Part shown: piece by piece, positions 53,285 to 62,163 of the stretch
Layout of the letters: each line of letters opens with the position of its first letter
Numbering within the stretch: the stretch's first letter is position 1
Origin: Roseobacter sp. MED193
Lineage (GTDB): Bacteria; Pseudomonadota; Alphaproteobacteria; Rhodobacterales; Rhodobacteraceae
DNA: 64,000 nucleotides
Reading direction: 5' to 3'
NCBI RefSeq assembly: GCF_000152965.1
Contig: NZ_CH902583.1
Location: forward strand, 569,676-633,675
Notes under the pieces: model-generated
What the model was told of the DNA's origin: nothing
What the model saw: the letters and a program-made list of their open reading frames with translations, nothing else
Database searches by the model: none
Position numbers and translations under genes: made by a program

Positions 53285-54292
53285 ATGTCGGACGATAATT
53301 TTGTTCAAAAAGGTGCGTCAGCCACCCTTGCAGTACCCTATTGTGGCGCCCCGCAGGATTTTTATTTCCTGCTGCTGCCCAAGGCAACGATGTTGCCAGT
53401 GGCGGCTGCCATCGAGCCTCTGCGCATTGCCAACCAAGTCACAAACACCAAATTGTATCGTTGGTTCATAATGACAGAAGACGGCGCACCGATCCGCTGC
53501 TCCAACGGGATGATGATCACCCCTGATATGGCGCTGCAACCAATGCCGGCCGAGGCCGTGGGCTTTGTCTGTGCCGGGGTCGAGCCCCAATCTACCGCAG
53601 GGGATGCCACCCTGAACTGGCTGCGTCGCGAAAGCCGGTTTGGCCGCGCGATTGGCGGCATCTGCACTGGCGCCTTTGCCCTGGCCCAGGCCGGGTTGAT
53701 CCGCGATCAGGCTTTTACGCTACACTGGGAAAACCAGCCAGGTTTTCAAGAGAGCTTTCCTGACCTGGCGCCATCTGCCAATAGCTTTGAAATCAGCGAT
53801 GCCCTGATGACCTGTGGCGGTGGCAATGCGGCCACCGATCTGATGCTTAATCTGATTGAGGCCCGCCATGGCAAACAATTGGCGATTATCGTGGCCGACA
53901 TGTGTCTACACGTACGCTCTGGCGGTCAGGCCACACCGCAGAAATCAAACTATGCAGTGGCCATCGGCAGCCGCAACCAGCGCCTGTTGAATGCGCTGCA
54001 ACTGATGCAATCCGCCATTGAAGACCCGCTCTCCATTGGCGAGCTCTGTGAGCAGCTCGACATCTCGCGGCGCCAGTTGGAACGCCTGTTCTCGCGCTAT
54101 CTGGACCAAAGCCCGATGCATGTCTATTTTGACATGCGCCTCGCCCATGCCTTTGCGCTTATGAATGAAACCGCGATGAGCGTCACCGAAATTGCCCTAG
54201 CGTCGGGCTTTAACAGTTCCACGCATTTCTCGCGCCAGTTCAAACGGAAGTTCGGCGCTTCGCCGCATTTCTTCCGCAAAGGCTGGAGCTAG
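53285..54292 (+). CDS. GlxA-family AraC-type regulator (DJ-1/PfpI domain)
   Basis: 335 residues: a DJ-1/PfpI-like domain (about 15-190: DFYFLLLPKATMLPVAAAIEPLRIANQ; GGICTGAFALAQAGL) and an AraC helix-turn-helix (LSIGELCEQLDISRRQLERLFSRYLDQSP; EIALASGFNSSTHFSRQFKRKFG). Relatives control glycine betaine, carnitine or arginine use. No adjacent target on the same strand; the divergent neighbour is clpP. Confidence 0.93.
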   Translation: MSDDNFVQKGASATLAVPYCGAPQDFYFLLLPKATMLPVAAAIEPLRIANQVTNTKLYRWFIMTEDGAPIRCSNGMMITPDMALQPMPAEAVGFVCAGVEPQSTAGDATLNWLRRESRFGRAIGGICTGAFALAQAGLIRDQAFTLHWENQPGFQESFPDLAPSANSFEISDALMTCGGGNAATDLMLNLIEARHGKQLAIIVADMCLHVRSGGQATPQKSNYAVAIGSRNQRLLNALQLMQSAIEDPLSIGELCEQLDISRRQLERLFSRYLDQSPMHVYFDMRLAHAFALMNETAMSVTEIALASGFNSSTHFSRQFKRKFGASPHFFRKGWS

Positions 54293-54323
54293 CGCCAAAT
54301 CGGGTTGCCCCGGGACAAGGCCA

Positions 54324-54349
54324 AGGCCGCAGCGCCGCCGCTGCGGCCT
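54324..54349 (+). terminator. GC-rich hairpin after the GlxA-type gene
   Basis: AGGCCGCAGCG and CGCTGCGGCCT with a four-base loop, followed by GATATCTTT. Confidence 0.65.
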
Positions 54350-54404
54350 GATATCTTTCAGGCGATAGGTCATACCTCGCGCCCCTAAGAAGGGCGAGGC
54401 GCGC

Positions 54405-56015
54405 TTAGGCCGCGGCTTCACGCTGTGGCTCTGCCTCCATCGGTGCTGCCCCGGAGTTTGCCAGTGTAGCAGCAGGAATCACGCCTAGTGATTTGCACAG
54501 GTTCAAACGCCGCGCCGCAAAGGCCGCTGCTCGCGCCTGTAAAACTGCCAGGTTTTCTTCCGCGCGTTCCAGCACCTGCCCCTCATGTTGCAGCCGCTGC
54601 CCCTGCGCGGACAGAATGCGCCAAACCAGGTCAGCCCATTGCGATGGCTCAGTCTTGCCCTCGCTATAGGCCAAAAGGAACAATTGTTCGAACCGATCCA
54701 CTTCAACCCCGCCACCGGTGATCGGCGAAGCCAGGAAGCGCAGTGTTTCGCTCTCTTCTGCGCGTTTGCAAACCGCCAGATTAAAGGCCTGACACTGGGC
54801 TTTGCGCGCCTGCGTGCCCTCCAGGGGCAGGCAGGGCGACAGAACCTTCGCCCCCACCAAAATCGTCAACAGGCGAGAAATCTCCGCCCAGGTCATCTGT
54901 CCAAAGGCCCCCTGATCCAACAAACCGCGCACGGTGATAGGCCCGCTGCCCAGGGCCTCCAAGATGGGGATGTATTGAGCTGGATCCAGCTCTATTTCCT
55001 TCAATCTCCAGTTCAGCTTGAGCGGGCCACCGCTGTAGCGCTGCGCCAGCGCAAGGGGGGTTTCGAACCAGGCCCCAACAGCGCCGCGTTCGGTATGGCG
55101 TCGCGCGCCCTTCACAAACAGGTCCGACCGGAACTGCTCATTCACCAGCACATCACGCAGGCTTTCACGGCGCACCGGGTCGGCTTCTCCGTCAAGCACT
55201 GCAATTTGCTCCGGAGTCATGCAGAGATCGTCAATGTGATCCAATAGACTGGTGGATCCCAGAAAGTTCAACTTAGCCTCGGACAACTCCTCGGCAAGAT
55301 CCGCAAAGTGAAACGGCGTCCAATCAGCGTTGAACATCTCATGTGCCAGGTAATTCGGAGACATCTGTTTGGACTTGCCCAGACGAGCACAGGCCAATGG
55401 GTTGGCTTGGAAAAACTTGGCACCTGTGCCTTGCAGCTGCTCAGCAAAGTGCAGCGCCTCGGCGATCCGCGCCTCAAGCGGGCCTGTCCCCTGCGTCGCG
55501 CGATCTAGAAGAATACGCCGCAATGGCATCACAGAGGCCCAGCCCGACAACGCGTTATAGCTAACATAGACCATACCACCGGATTTCAACCGACGGCGAA
55601 TAAAGTCGACAATCAGCTGCCTGTTCTGTTGGGAAACCCAGCTCATCACCCCGTGCAGGGCAATAACATCAAACTGCTTTGGCAAGGTGGGTTCTGCATC
55701 AAAATCCGCAAAGGAGCGTTCATAAAAATGCACGTTCCTGATCTTGCCCTCGGCCGCCAGTTCGCGTGCCCCCGCAATATGTGCAGGGTTAAAATCCATC
55801 GCGTGGAACTCAATATGCGGATTGGCCGCAGCAAGTAGATTGCTGTTGAAACCCTGCCCACACCCCAGTTCGCAATAGCTGAGCTCCGATTGAGCGAAAC
55901 CGTGTTTTTGCCCCTTAGACGTTGCAGCAAGGGCTAAGACTGCCGGTGTCATCTCATGAAAGAAATCATGTGTGTAATCTACCTCAGAAACATAGCCGGA
56001 AGTCCAGTCGCTCAT
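54405..56015 (-). CDS. SAM-dependent methyltransferase with regulatory domain (MethyTransf_Reg)
   Basis: 536 residues. Class I methyltransferase domain with the SAM loop ELGCGQGFN (49-57) and FDVIALHGVMSWV; then a predicted-methyltransferase regulatory domain (about 220-300: LAHEMFNADWTPFHFADLAEELSEAKLNFLGS; FRSDLFVKGARRH) and a C-terminal winged-helix-like part with a coiled coil (LQHEGQVLERAEENLAVLQARAAAFAARR). Target unknown. Divergent from a large unrecognised membrane protein. Conserved in bacteria as a standalone gene, sometimes near cell-envelope polysaccharide or motility genes. Confidence 0.88.
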   Translation of the reverse strand: MSDWTSGYVSEVDYTHDFFHEMTPAVLALAATSKGQKHGFAQSELSYCELGCGQGFNSNLLAAANPHIEFHAMDFNPAHIAGARELAAEGKIRNVHFYERSFADFDAEPTLPKQFDVIALHGVMSWVSQQNRQLIVDFIRRRLKSGGMVYVSYNALSGWASVMPLRRILLDRATQGTGPLEARIAEALHFAEQLQGTGAKFFQANPLACARLGKSKQMSPNYLAHEMFNADWTPFHFADLAEELSEAKLNFLGSTSLLDHIDDLCMTPEQIAVLDGEADPVRRESLRDVLVNEQFRSDLFVKGARRHTERGAVGAWFETPLALAQRYSGGPLKLNWRLKEIELDPAQYIPILEALGSGPITVRGLLDQGAFGQMTWAEISRLLTILVGAKVLSPCLPLEGTQARKAQCQAFNLAVCKRAEESETLRFLASPITGGGVEVDRFEQLFLLAYSEGKTEPSQWADLVWRILSAQGQRLQHEGQVLERAEENLAVLQARAAAFAARRLNLCKSLGVIPAATLANSGAAPMEAEPQREAAA

Positions 56016-56329
56016 TTATTACCTCATGGTCTGTCTGGAAAAGGACGCTTTCCAGCAAACTCTCCAAAACAGGTGATAAAGACGTTAAGATCACAACATT
56101 TATAATCAAGTTTTCACGACCTCGGACGCCAGCAAATCTGGATCCCCTTTCAGGCTGCATTTTCCCGCAGGGAAAGTCCTGTTCTGCGCGGAGCAACCAG
56201 GTCCAAAAGCGGGACAAAAAGCAGCCTATGATTGCACCCGCAGCCTCGCTACACTAACATGACGCGATCCAGAGACACTTGTTTTTTTCAGAGCGACATT
56301 AATCAATGCGCATTAAAACGGAGGTGAAA
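56016..56329. other. gene-free divergent region upstream of the 462-residue membrane protein
   Basis: About 315 bases with AT-rich stretches near 56080-56120 and 56275-56310 that are probably the two promoters. A TTTCCC-GCA-GGGAAA palindrome at about 56159-56173 could be an operator. Confidence 0.45.
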
Positions 56330-57718
56330 ATGATCGACTACTTCAGAAATTCGCCACGCAAGAATTCAAATCTGCAGATGCTCTACCAGTTTCGAGACAC
56401 CCTGCAGGCCAATTTGCTCTCCGTGCCTGCAGATGATGCGGCAATGCCGCAGACAATGGCAATCTTGCGCAAAAAAACACAGGAGGTTTTGGACGCCAAG
56501 CCCTTTACCTGGGCAGCGGCCTATCAGGCGGAAAAAATGTTGGCCCATATCCGGCCCAAGGAATCCCTGGAAATCGAGATTAAGAAACAAATTTCCGCTT
56601 TGGAAAAGGTTGACCCGACAGCCGCCGCCCTGTTCAGTAAAGAATTCAAAGCCTTGGAAGCCGGGGCCGCCACAGATACCCAAGCGCCCCCTTCCCCTCC
56701 TGCACCGGGGGCAAACTCTGAACAGCCCAAGGCTCAAGACGAGGTGACACCGCAATCGCCTGCGGCAGGGACAAAACCCGCCAAAGAGGCAACTGCCAGT
56801 CCCGAGCCCCCCAACAGTCCCCCTGCAAAGGCTCAGGGCCCAGTGGGCGTCGGAGGCCAAGCCCAAAAGAGCCCTCCCAATCAGGCAATGCCCTATGCCC
56901 CCCCCAACACCCTAGCCCTGCGCCATCTGCTGGAGCGCGTGCTCAACGATGTGCATTGGAAATATTCGCAACGCTATTTCAATCGTCGCATTATCGACCG
57001 CTATTCTCTGTTTGTCTTTCTGTCCGGTTCAGTGCTCGCCGTCCTATTCTTTGGCACCCTGTTGGGGATTGGGATCCTCAACGCAATGGTACCGGAAACC
57101 CTGAACTGGTCCTTTTCGGGCTATTTTCTCGCGGTTGTTGCCGGGCTTCTTGGTGCCAGCTTTAGCGTGTTCAATCGTGACCGGTCGCTGATCCAGGGAA
57201 ACTCCATTGAAGAGACAATGCTGCAGACCGGACTGGCCAATGTCTATCTGCGCATCGGCATTGGCGGTATCAGTGCGGCAATCTTGTATTTCTTCTTCAA
57301 CGCCGGGCTTCTTAACGGTACGCTCCTGCCCAATCTGGAGGCTCTTGGATTTACCCCGCTCTCCCCCGGCGGGGTGACAAAGGCAGAAATCGCGGATGCC
57401 TTCAAAACCATCGCGGCAATGGACGCCACGCAAAACAGCGCTCTGAAAGATCTGATCGCCTCTGCCAAAGACAGTCAGGCAAGCCCCGAACTGGTGGAAA
57501 CCCTGACCAAGGCCATCCAGGATGCACAGCCGGTGCAGCAGGGCAATAGCACCCGCCCCATGGGGATTATGGTGCCAAATGCTGAGCTGTGTAAGCTGTT
57601 GGTCTGGAGCTTCGTCGCAGGCTTTTTTGAGCAATTTGTTCCAAACGCCCTAAAGCGGGTTGAACAAAGCGCGGAACACAACACGCCAAATGACAAGCCC
57701 GCAAAGCCACAGGCCTAG
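56330..57718 (+). CDS. unrecognised membrane protein with Pro-rich linker
   Basis: 462 residues: a helical cytoplasmic N-terminus (1-110), a long Pro/Ala-rich linker (118-192), three membrane segments (about 225-250, 262-282, 307-330), a soluble loop (330-410) and a last hydrophobic stretch with SFVAGFFEQFVPNAL. An AGF-x-E-x-(F)-VP motif of this sort occurs near the end of several uncharacterised membrane proteins. GGAGGTG precedes the ATG. No assigned family; it faces the methyltransferase gene. Confidence 0.82.
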   Translation: MIDYFRNSPRKNSNLQMLYQFRDTLQANLLSVPADDAAMPQTMAILRKKTQEVLDAKPFTWAAAYQAEKMLAHIRPKESLEIEIKKQISALEKVDPTAAALFSKEFKALEAGAATDTQAPPSPPAPGANSEQPKAQDEVTPQSPAAGTKPAKEATASPEPPNSPPAKAQGPVGVGGQAQKSPPNQAMPYAPPNTLALRHLLERVLNDVHWKYSQRYFNRRIIDRYSLFVFLSGSVLAVLFFGTLLGIGILNAMVPETLNWSFSGYFLAVVAGLLGASFSVFNRDRSLIQGNSIEETMLQTGLANVYLRIGIGGISAAILYFFFNAGLLNGTLLPNLEALGFTPLSPGGVTKAEIADAFKTIAAMDATQNSALKDLIASAKDSQASPELVETLTKAIQDAQPVQQGNSTRPMGIMVPNAELCKLLVWSFVAGFFEQFVPNALKRVEQSAEHNTPNDKPAKPQA

Positions 57719-57818
57719 GCCAGATGCTGCCATCCTCAGGCACCAGCAGGTACAGAACCGGCCTTGCGGCGTTGGCACCTGCATCGAGGCACGCAGACCC
57801 TGACACCAGACACAAAAC

Positions 57819-57842
57819 GGGGGCAGACCCAGGCCTGCCCCC
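57819..57842 (-). terminator. terminator of the sox cluster
   Basis: GGGGGCAG and CTGCCCCC with an eight-base loop; minus strand continues GTTTTGTGT. Forty-seven bases after the soxD stop. Confidence 0.75.
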
Positions 57843-57888
57843 ATACAGATCACGTAGCGCCAGTCAGAGCGCTAAAGCCCCCTAGGGC

Positions 57889-58950
57889 CTAGTTGTCAAA
57901 GCTTCTGAGATAGGCAACGACGGCTTCGATATCGCGCTCCTTGCGCAGACCAGCAAAAGACATCTTGGTGCCTTTCATAAATTTCCGCGGCTTGGCCAAA
58001 AAGGCCGCCAGGGTTTCGTCATTCCAGACCAACCCGTCCTCACCCGCTGCCAACATTGGCTTGGAGTATCTGAAGCCCTCGACCACGCCGGCCGTGGCAC
58101 CAAAGATGCCGTTCAGGATCGGGCCTGTGCCGTTCTTAGCTCCCTCCCCCACCTTGTGGCAGGCTTTGCACTTTTTAAAGACCTTGGCGCCTTTGGCGAC
58201 CAGTTCCGGATCCAGCGCGACTTCCGCAACGACAGGCTCTTCAGCAGGCTCTTCGACAATAGGTTCTGCAGCAACCGGGGTCGCCGCAGCCTGCTCAACC
58301 GCCACATCTGTGGTGGCGGTCTCCTCAGGGGTTACGTCAAGAACTCGCGCTCGCATGGTGATTTCAACTGTGTCCTTACAATCGGACATGCAGGGCTCAG
58401 CCTTCCAGAAATGCGCTTCGCTTTCCAGTCGGTCATCGACAAAGAACCCTTCGGCATTGGGCAGCTCTACATCGGTAAATGTCTCGTTCGAGAGCACAAA
58501 TTCATCATCCACCAGATCGTTGGAATAGAGGATATAGGCCACGATGGCATAGACCTCATCCGCTTCCAGCGTCTGCGCCGCGCCAAAGGGCATCGAGCGG
58601 TTCACATAGTCCCAGGTGGTGGACAGATAGGGCCAGTAGGAACCCACGGTTTTCAGCGGATCTTCACGGTCGAGCGTGCCCTGGCCACCCGCCAGTTTTG
58701 GCCAATTGTCGACGCCTTCGGCAAAGTCGCCGTGGCAGACGGCGCATTTCTCGGCAAAGACCTCTTCTCCGGTGAAGACATCGCCAGAGCCTGCAGGCAG
58801 GCCGGTGCCATCAGGCGAGACATCAATATCCCAGGCGGCGATCTCTTCTGGCAGGGCGGGACGGCCCAGGCCATATTCGCCGGCAAAGGCAGGCAGGCCA
58901 AGCGCCAGCGAGACAGCGGCTCCGGCGATAACGTTAGGAAACTTCGACAT
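57889..58950 (-). CDS. soxD: SoxD, di-haem c-type cytochrome of sulfur dehydrogenase
   Basis: 353 residues, signal peptide (IAGAAVSLALGLPAFA), first haem CAVCH (about residue 75), an acidic low-complexity linker rich in Val/Glu/Ala (around 210-250) and a second haem CKACH in a mitochondrial-type cytochrome c domain. Forms Sox(CD)2 with SoxC, oxidising the SoxY-bound sulfane sulfur by six electrons. GGGAGG precedes the start. Starts 17 bases inside soxC. Confidence 0.96.
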   Translation of the reverse strand: MSKFPNVIAGAAVSLALGLPAFAGEYGLGRPALPEEIAAWDIDVSPDGTGLPAGSGDVFTGEEVFAEKCAVCHGDFAEGVDNWPKLAGGQGTLDREDPLKTVGSYWPYLSTTWDYVNRSMPFGAAQTLEADEVYAIVAYILYSNDLVDDEFVLSNETFTDVELPNAEGFFVDDRLESEAHFWKAEPCMSDCKDTVEITMRARVLDVTPEETATTDVAVEQAAATPVAAEPIVEEPAEEPVVAEVALDPELVAKGAKVFKKCKACHKVGEGAKNGTGPILNGIFGATAGVVEGFRYSKPMLAAGEDGLVWNDETLAAFLAKPRKFMKGTKMSFAGLRKERDIEAVVAYLRSFDN

Positions 58951-60226
58951 TTTCTGCCTCCCCATCGGCTTTGACCCACCAGGTCTGGATGGCGTTGTTG
59001 TGATAGATCGAATTCAGTCCGCGCACTTCGCGCAGCTCTGCTTTTGTGGGCTGCACATAGCCGGAGCTGTCGCGCGCCCGGCTTTGCAGCAACATTTCGG
59101 AACCGTCCCAGTTGATCTCCAGGTAGAACCGCGTCAGCGCCTTGTCTGTTCCCGGCGCCCCCAAACGGGCCTGGGTCCAGGTCTTGCCGCCATCAATCGA
59201 CACATCAACGCCGGTGATCGCGCCACGGCCAGACCAGGCCAGACCGGTGATCACCAGCGGGCCTTTGCCATGGGTGATTGGGGCCTGCGGGCTGGGGCTG
59301 GTGACAACGGATTTTGCATCCATCTCCCAGGTCCATTTGCGGGCTGAGCCATCTTCCATGGTGTCGGTGTATTTTGAGGTCTCCTCGCGGCTTTCCACCG
59401 GGCCATCCATGACCTCGATGCGGCGCAGCCATTTGACCCACATATTGCCTTCCCAACCGGGCACAACCAAGCGCACCGGATAGCCGTGTTCTTTGCGCAG
59501 GGCCTCGCCATTGGCCTTAAAGGCCACCAGCACATCGTCCAGCGCCTTTTCCAGCGGGATGGAACGCCCGTTAGACGAGGCATCCGCGCCCTCGACATAG
59601 ACCCATTTGTCCTTGAAATCACCCGCGGCCGCCAGACCGGCCTCTTCCAGCAAGGTGCGCAGTGAGACGCCTGAATATTCCATATTGTGGATCATGCCAT
59701 GGGTGAACTGGGCGCCATTCAGCTGCGCCCCGGCCCATTCCATACCAGAATTCGCGGCGCATTCGCAGAAATACACTCTGTTTTCGCGCGGGAAACGCTC
59801 CAGATCGGCATAGGAGAACACCAGAGGCGTATCGACCAAGCCGTTGATCATGAGACGATAGTCTTCTTTGCGCAGCTCGATGGCCCCCGAATGGTGGCGT
59901 TCAAAGGCGCAGCCCTGCGGGGTGATGGTGCCGTCAAGCGCGTGGATCGGCGTAAAGTTGATCGAGGAAATCGTATCCGCTGTCAGCCATTCCACATTGC
60001 GGCGCACCACATCCTGTTCAAACTGGATCGGCAAGCCGTAGGGCGTGGCGTCAACGCCATCACCCAATCCACTGGCCCAGTCCTGCACCTCGGTGATCAG
60101 GGGGTCCGGCGTGGCGGCCTGTGCAGCCTGGCCTGCGCCAACGGCGGCGGCCCCTACTCCGGTTGCCGCCGCACCCGCCAGAAATCGGCGGCGTGAGGGG
60201 GCAAAATCATCTGCTTTATCGCTCAT
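58934..60226 (-). CDS. soxC: SoxC, molybdenum cofactor sulfur dehydrogenase subunit
   Basis: 430 residues of the sulfite-oxidase family. Twin-arginine signal (RRRFLAGAAATGVGAA). The pterin site is around YFCECAANSGMEWAG, where the cysteine ligates Mo; dimerisation domain follows (ITGVDVSIDGGKTWTQARL). AAGGAGA before the ATG. Immediately preceded by a hairpin and an ATTC-N8-GAAT operator. Presence of SoxCD means complete oxidation of thiosulfate to sulfate without sulfur globules. Confidence 0.96.
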   Translation of the reverse strand: MSDKADDFAPSRRRFLAGAAATGVGAAAVGAGQAAQAATPDPLITEVQDWASGLGDGVDATPYGLPIQFEQDVVRRNVEWLTADTISSINFTPIHALDGTITPQGCAFERHHSGAIELRKEDYRLMINGLVDTPLVFSYADLERFPRENRVYFCECAANSGMEWAGAQLNGAQFTHGMIHNMEYSGVSLRTLLEEAGLAAAGDFKDKWVYVEGADASSNGRSIPLEKALDDVLVAFKANGEALRKEHGYPVRLVVPGWEGNMWVKWLRRIEVMDGPVESREETSKYTDTMEDGSARKWTWEMDAKSVVTSPSPQAPITHGKGPLVITGLAWSGRGAITGVDVSIDGGKTWTQARLGAPGTDKALTRFYLEINWDGSEMLLQSRARDSSGYVQPTKAELREVRGLNSIYHNNAIQTWWVKADGEAENVEVS

Positions 60227-60249
60227 CTCTTGTCTCCTTACATCGACAA

Positions 60250-60265
60250 ATTCATCATTATGAAT
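60250..60265. promoter_or_regulatory. ATTC-N8-GAAT operator upstream of soxC
   Basis: ATTCATCATTATGAAT is an almost perfect palindrome fitting the ATTC-N8-GAAT pattern of sulfide-responsive ArsR-type repressors. It lies 24 bases before the soxC start. Confidence 0.65.
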
Positions 60266-60296
60266 TCATCAGCGCAAAAAATTTTGGTCAGAAAAC

Positions 60297-60324
60297 GCCT
60301 AGCCAATAGGGTCATTGGCTAGGC
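60297..60324 (-). terminator. stem-loop between soxB and soxC
   Basis: GCCTAGCCAA/TTGGCTAGGC, perfect 10-bp stem, 8-base loop; minus strand follows with GTTTTCTG. Terminator-like, just before the soxC operator. Confidence 0.75.
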
Positions 60325-60338
60325 ACCTGTGGCGGGGC

Positions 60339-62036
60339 TTAGGCGCCGACCACGTTGACCGATGTATTGGGGGTGACGGAAACCGTCCCCTGTTTGCGAA
60401 TGTGGTCCTCGACCACATCCCAGATCATTGGACCCTCGGTACCCTCGTTGACGCTGGCCCAGCCAGAAACAACATAGGACTTGCTGGCGTCGATTTTCTC
60501 GCCTGTTTTCAACAGGGTCATTTCGCTGATGCGTTCGCCCTGTGGCTTGGTAATATCGATGCGATAGCCCATGCCACCAATGCGGACCATATCGCCGCCC
60601 TGCTGGTAATAGGGATCGGGGTTGAAGATGTTATCAGCCACATCCTCAAGGATCACCTTGATGAATTCACCCGTCATTTCAGAACGATAGGCCGCGCCAT
60701 AGCTCATGGAGGTGACATTCCAGATATCCTCGCGGGTGATGTCATCACCCGGTACCAGCGATGGCCCCCAGCGCACACCAGGCGACATGGCGATGTCAGC
60801 CTCGCGCTCGCTCAGCAGCGCGTCGCAGATCAGGTCATCCCAGGTGCCATTGAAATTGCCACGGCGATAGAGCAGCGATTCGGTCTTGCCGATCACCTCT
60901 GCCAGCTGATCAGCATAGGGGGCGCGCTGCTCATCAATCAGCTTGGTGATCACCGGATCCGGCGCGATAATATCCGAGAAGATCGGGATCAGCTTGTGAC
61001 GGATACCCATCATCTGGCCGTCGCGCACATCCAGATCAATGCGGCTGACAAATTTACCGTTGGAGCCAGAGGCAATGATATGGGTTTTGCCCACCAGAAC
61101 CGGCTCTGGCAGCGCATCATGGGTGTGTCCTGACAGGATCACATCAATCCCGGTGACAACACTGGCCATCTTTTTGTCCACGTCAAAACCGTTGTGCGAC
61201 AGCAAAACAACCAGATCAGCCCCGGCGGCGCGGACTTCATCAACCATGTCCTGCATGTGCTCGTCGCGGATCCCAAAGGAATACTCCGGGAACATCCAGC
61301 CTGGGTTGGCGATGGGCATATAGGGGAAGGCCTGACCAATCACGGCCACCTTGGCCCCGCCCCGGTCAAAGAACTTATAGGGCTTGAACAGTTCGGCAGG
61401 CTCATCCCACTCGGAATCAAAGATGTTCTGACCAAGCGCCGCAAAAGGCAGGCCTTCGACGATCTCATTCACCCGGTCAGAGCCCAGGGTGAATTCCCAG
61501 TGGAAGGTCATCGCATCAGGTTTCAGCGCGTTCATCACATTGACCATATCCTGGCCAGCGGTGTGGTGACAGGTATAGGAGCCATGCCAGGTGTCGCCAC
61601 CATCCAAGAGCAGCGCATCGGGGCGATCTGCACGGATGGCATTGATCACGGTTGCGACGCGATCCATACCGCCGACCCGGCCATAGCCCTGCGCCAGCGA
61701 GGAGAAATCATCGTGGGTCAGCGCATAGGCAGAGGCACTGCCATCGGCAATGCCGTAGGCCTTGCGGAAATCGGCACCGGTGATATGCGGCACATGCCCC
61801 TTGTTCCCACCAACGCCAAGGTTGACAGAGGGCTCGCGGAAATAGATCGGTTTGAGCTGCGCGTGAATATCAGTCACGTGAATCAGGCTGATATTGCCAA
61901 AGGTATCAAATTCCAGCAGCTGATCCTGCGTCAGGCTTTGCTGTGCTGCCAACCGGCCCCAGTTGCCAAAACCAGACGCACCAACCAGGGCGGAAGCGGC
62001 CATTGATACCTGCAAAAAGTCACGGCGCGAGATCAT
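60339..62036 (-). CDS. soxB: SoxB, thiosulfohydrolase
   Basis: 565 residues, 5'-nucleotidase-like fold. Tat signal (SRRDFLQVSMAASALVGASGFG), dimanganese motif HVTDIHAQLKP, LLDGGDTWHGS, GHTHDALP. Hydrolyses the sulfonate group from SoxY-cysteine S-thiosulfonate, releasing sulfate. Its own hairpin/operator upstream (62095-62153) suggests an independent promoter. Confidence 0.97.
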   Translation of the reverse strand: MISRRDFLQVSMAASALVGASGFGNWGRLAAQQSLTQDQLLEFDTFGNISLIHVTDIHAQLKPIYFREPSVNLGVGGNKGHVPHITGADFRKAYGIADGSASAYALTHDDFSSLAQGYGRVGGMDRVATVINAIRADRPDALLLDGGDTWHGSYTCHHTAGQDMVNVMNALKPDAMTFHWEFTLGSDRVNEIVEGLPFAALGQNIFDSEWDEPAELFKPYKFFDRGGAKVAVIGQAFPYMPIANPGWMFPEYSFGIRDEHMQDMVDEVRAAGADLVVLLSHNGFDVDKKMASVVTGIDVILSGHTHDALPEPVLVGKTHIIASGSNGKFVSRIDLDVRDGQMMGIRHKLIPIFSDIIAPDPVITKLIDEQRAPYADQLAEVIGKTESLLYRRGNFNGTWDDLICDALLSEREADIAMSPGVRWGPSLVPGDDITREDIWNVTSMSYGAAYRSEMTGEFIKVILEDVADNIFNPDPYYQQGGDMVRIGGMGYRIDITKPQGERISEMTLLKTGEKIDASKSYVVSGWASVNEGTEGPMIWDVVEDHIRKQGTVSVTPNTSVNVVGA

Positions 62037-62089
62037 GTCTATCTATCATCCTGTTTGTCATCATAGGCGATCATGAGCAGTAAACATGA

Positions 62090-62119
62090 TTCATATTCGC
62101 ATCTATGAATTTGTGTTAA
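62090..62119 (-). promoter_or_regulatory. soxB promoter with ATTC-N8-GAAT operator
   Basis: On the minus strand TTAACA (62114-62119), an 18-base spacer and TATGAA (62090-62095) form a candidate -35/-10 pair. The palindrome ATTC-GCATCTAT-GAAT (62095-62110) sits between the two boxes, the same geometry as at 27151-27178. Confidence 0.58.
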
Positions 62120-62126
62120 GCGATAA

Positions 62127-62153
62127 ACCCCGCGCCTGGATCAGACGCGGGGT
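62127..62153 (-). terminator. stem-loop between soxA and soxB
   Basis: ACCCCGCG/CGCGGGGT around an 11-base loop, 11 bases past the soxA stop; minus strand continues TTATCG. Terminator-like. Confidence 0.68.
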
Positions 62154-62163
62154 GTAGGTGTGT

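Noticed and set aside
61194-62006. 270-codon open frame opposite soxB
   Set aside because: Shadow frame; SoxB on the other strand is certain.
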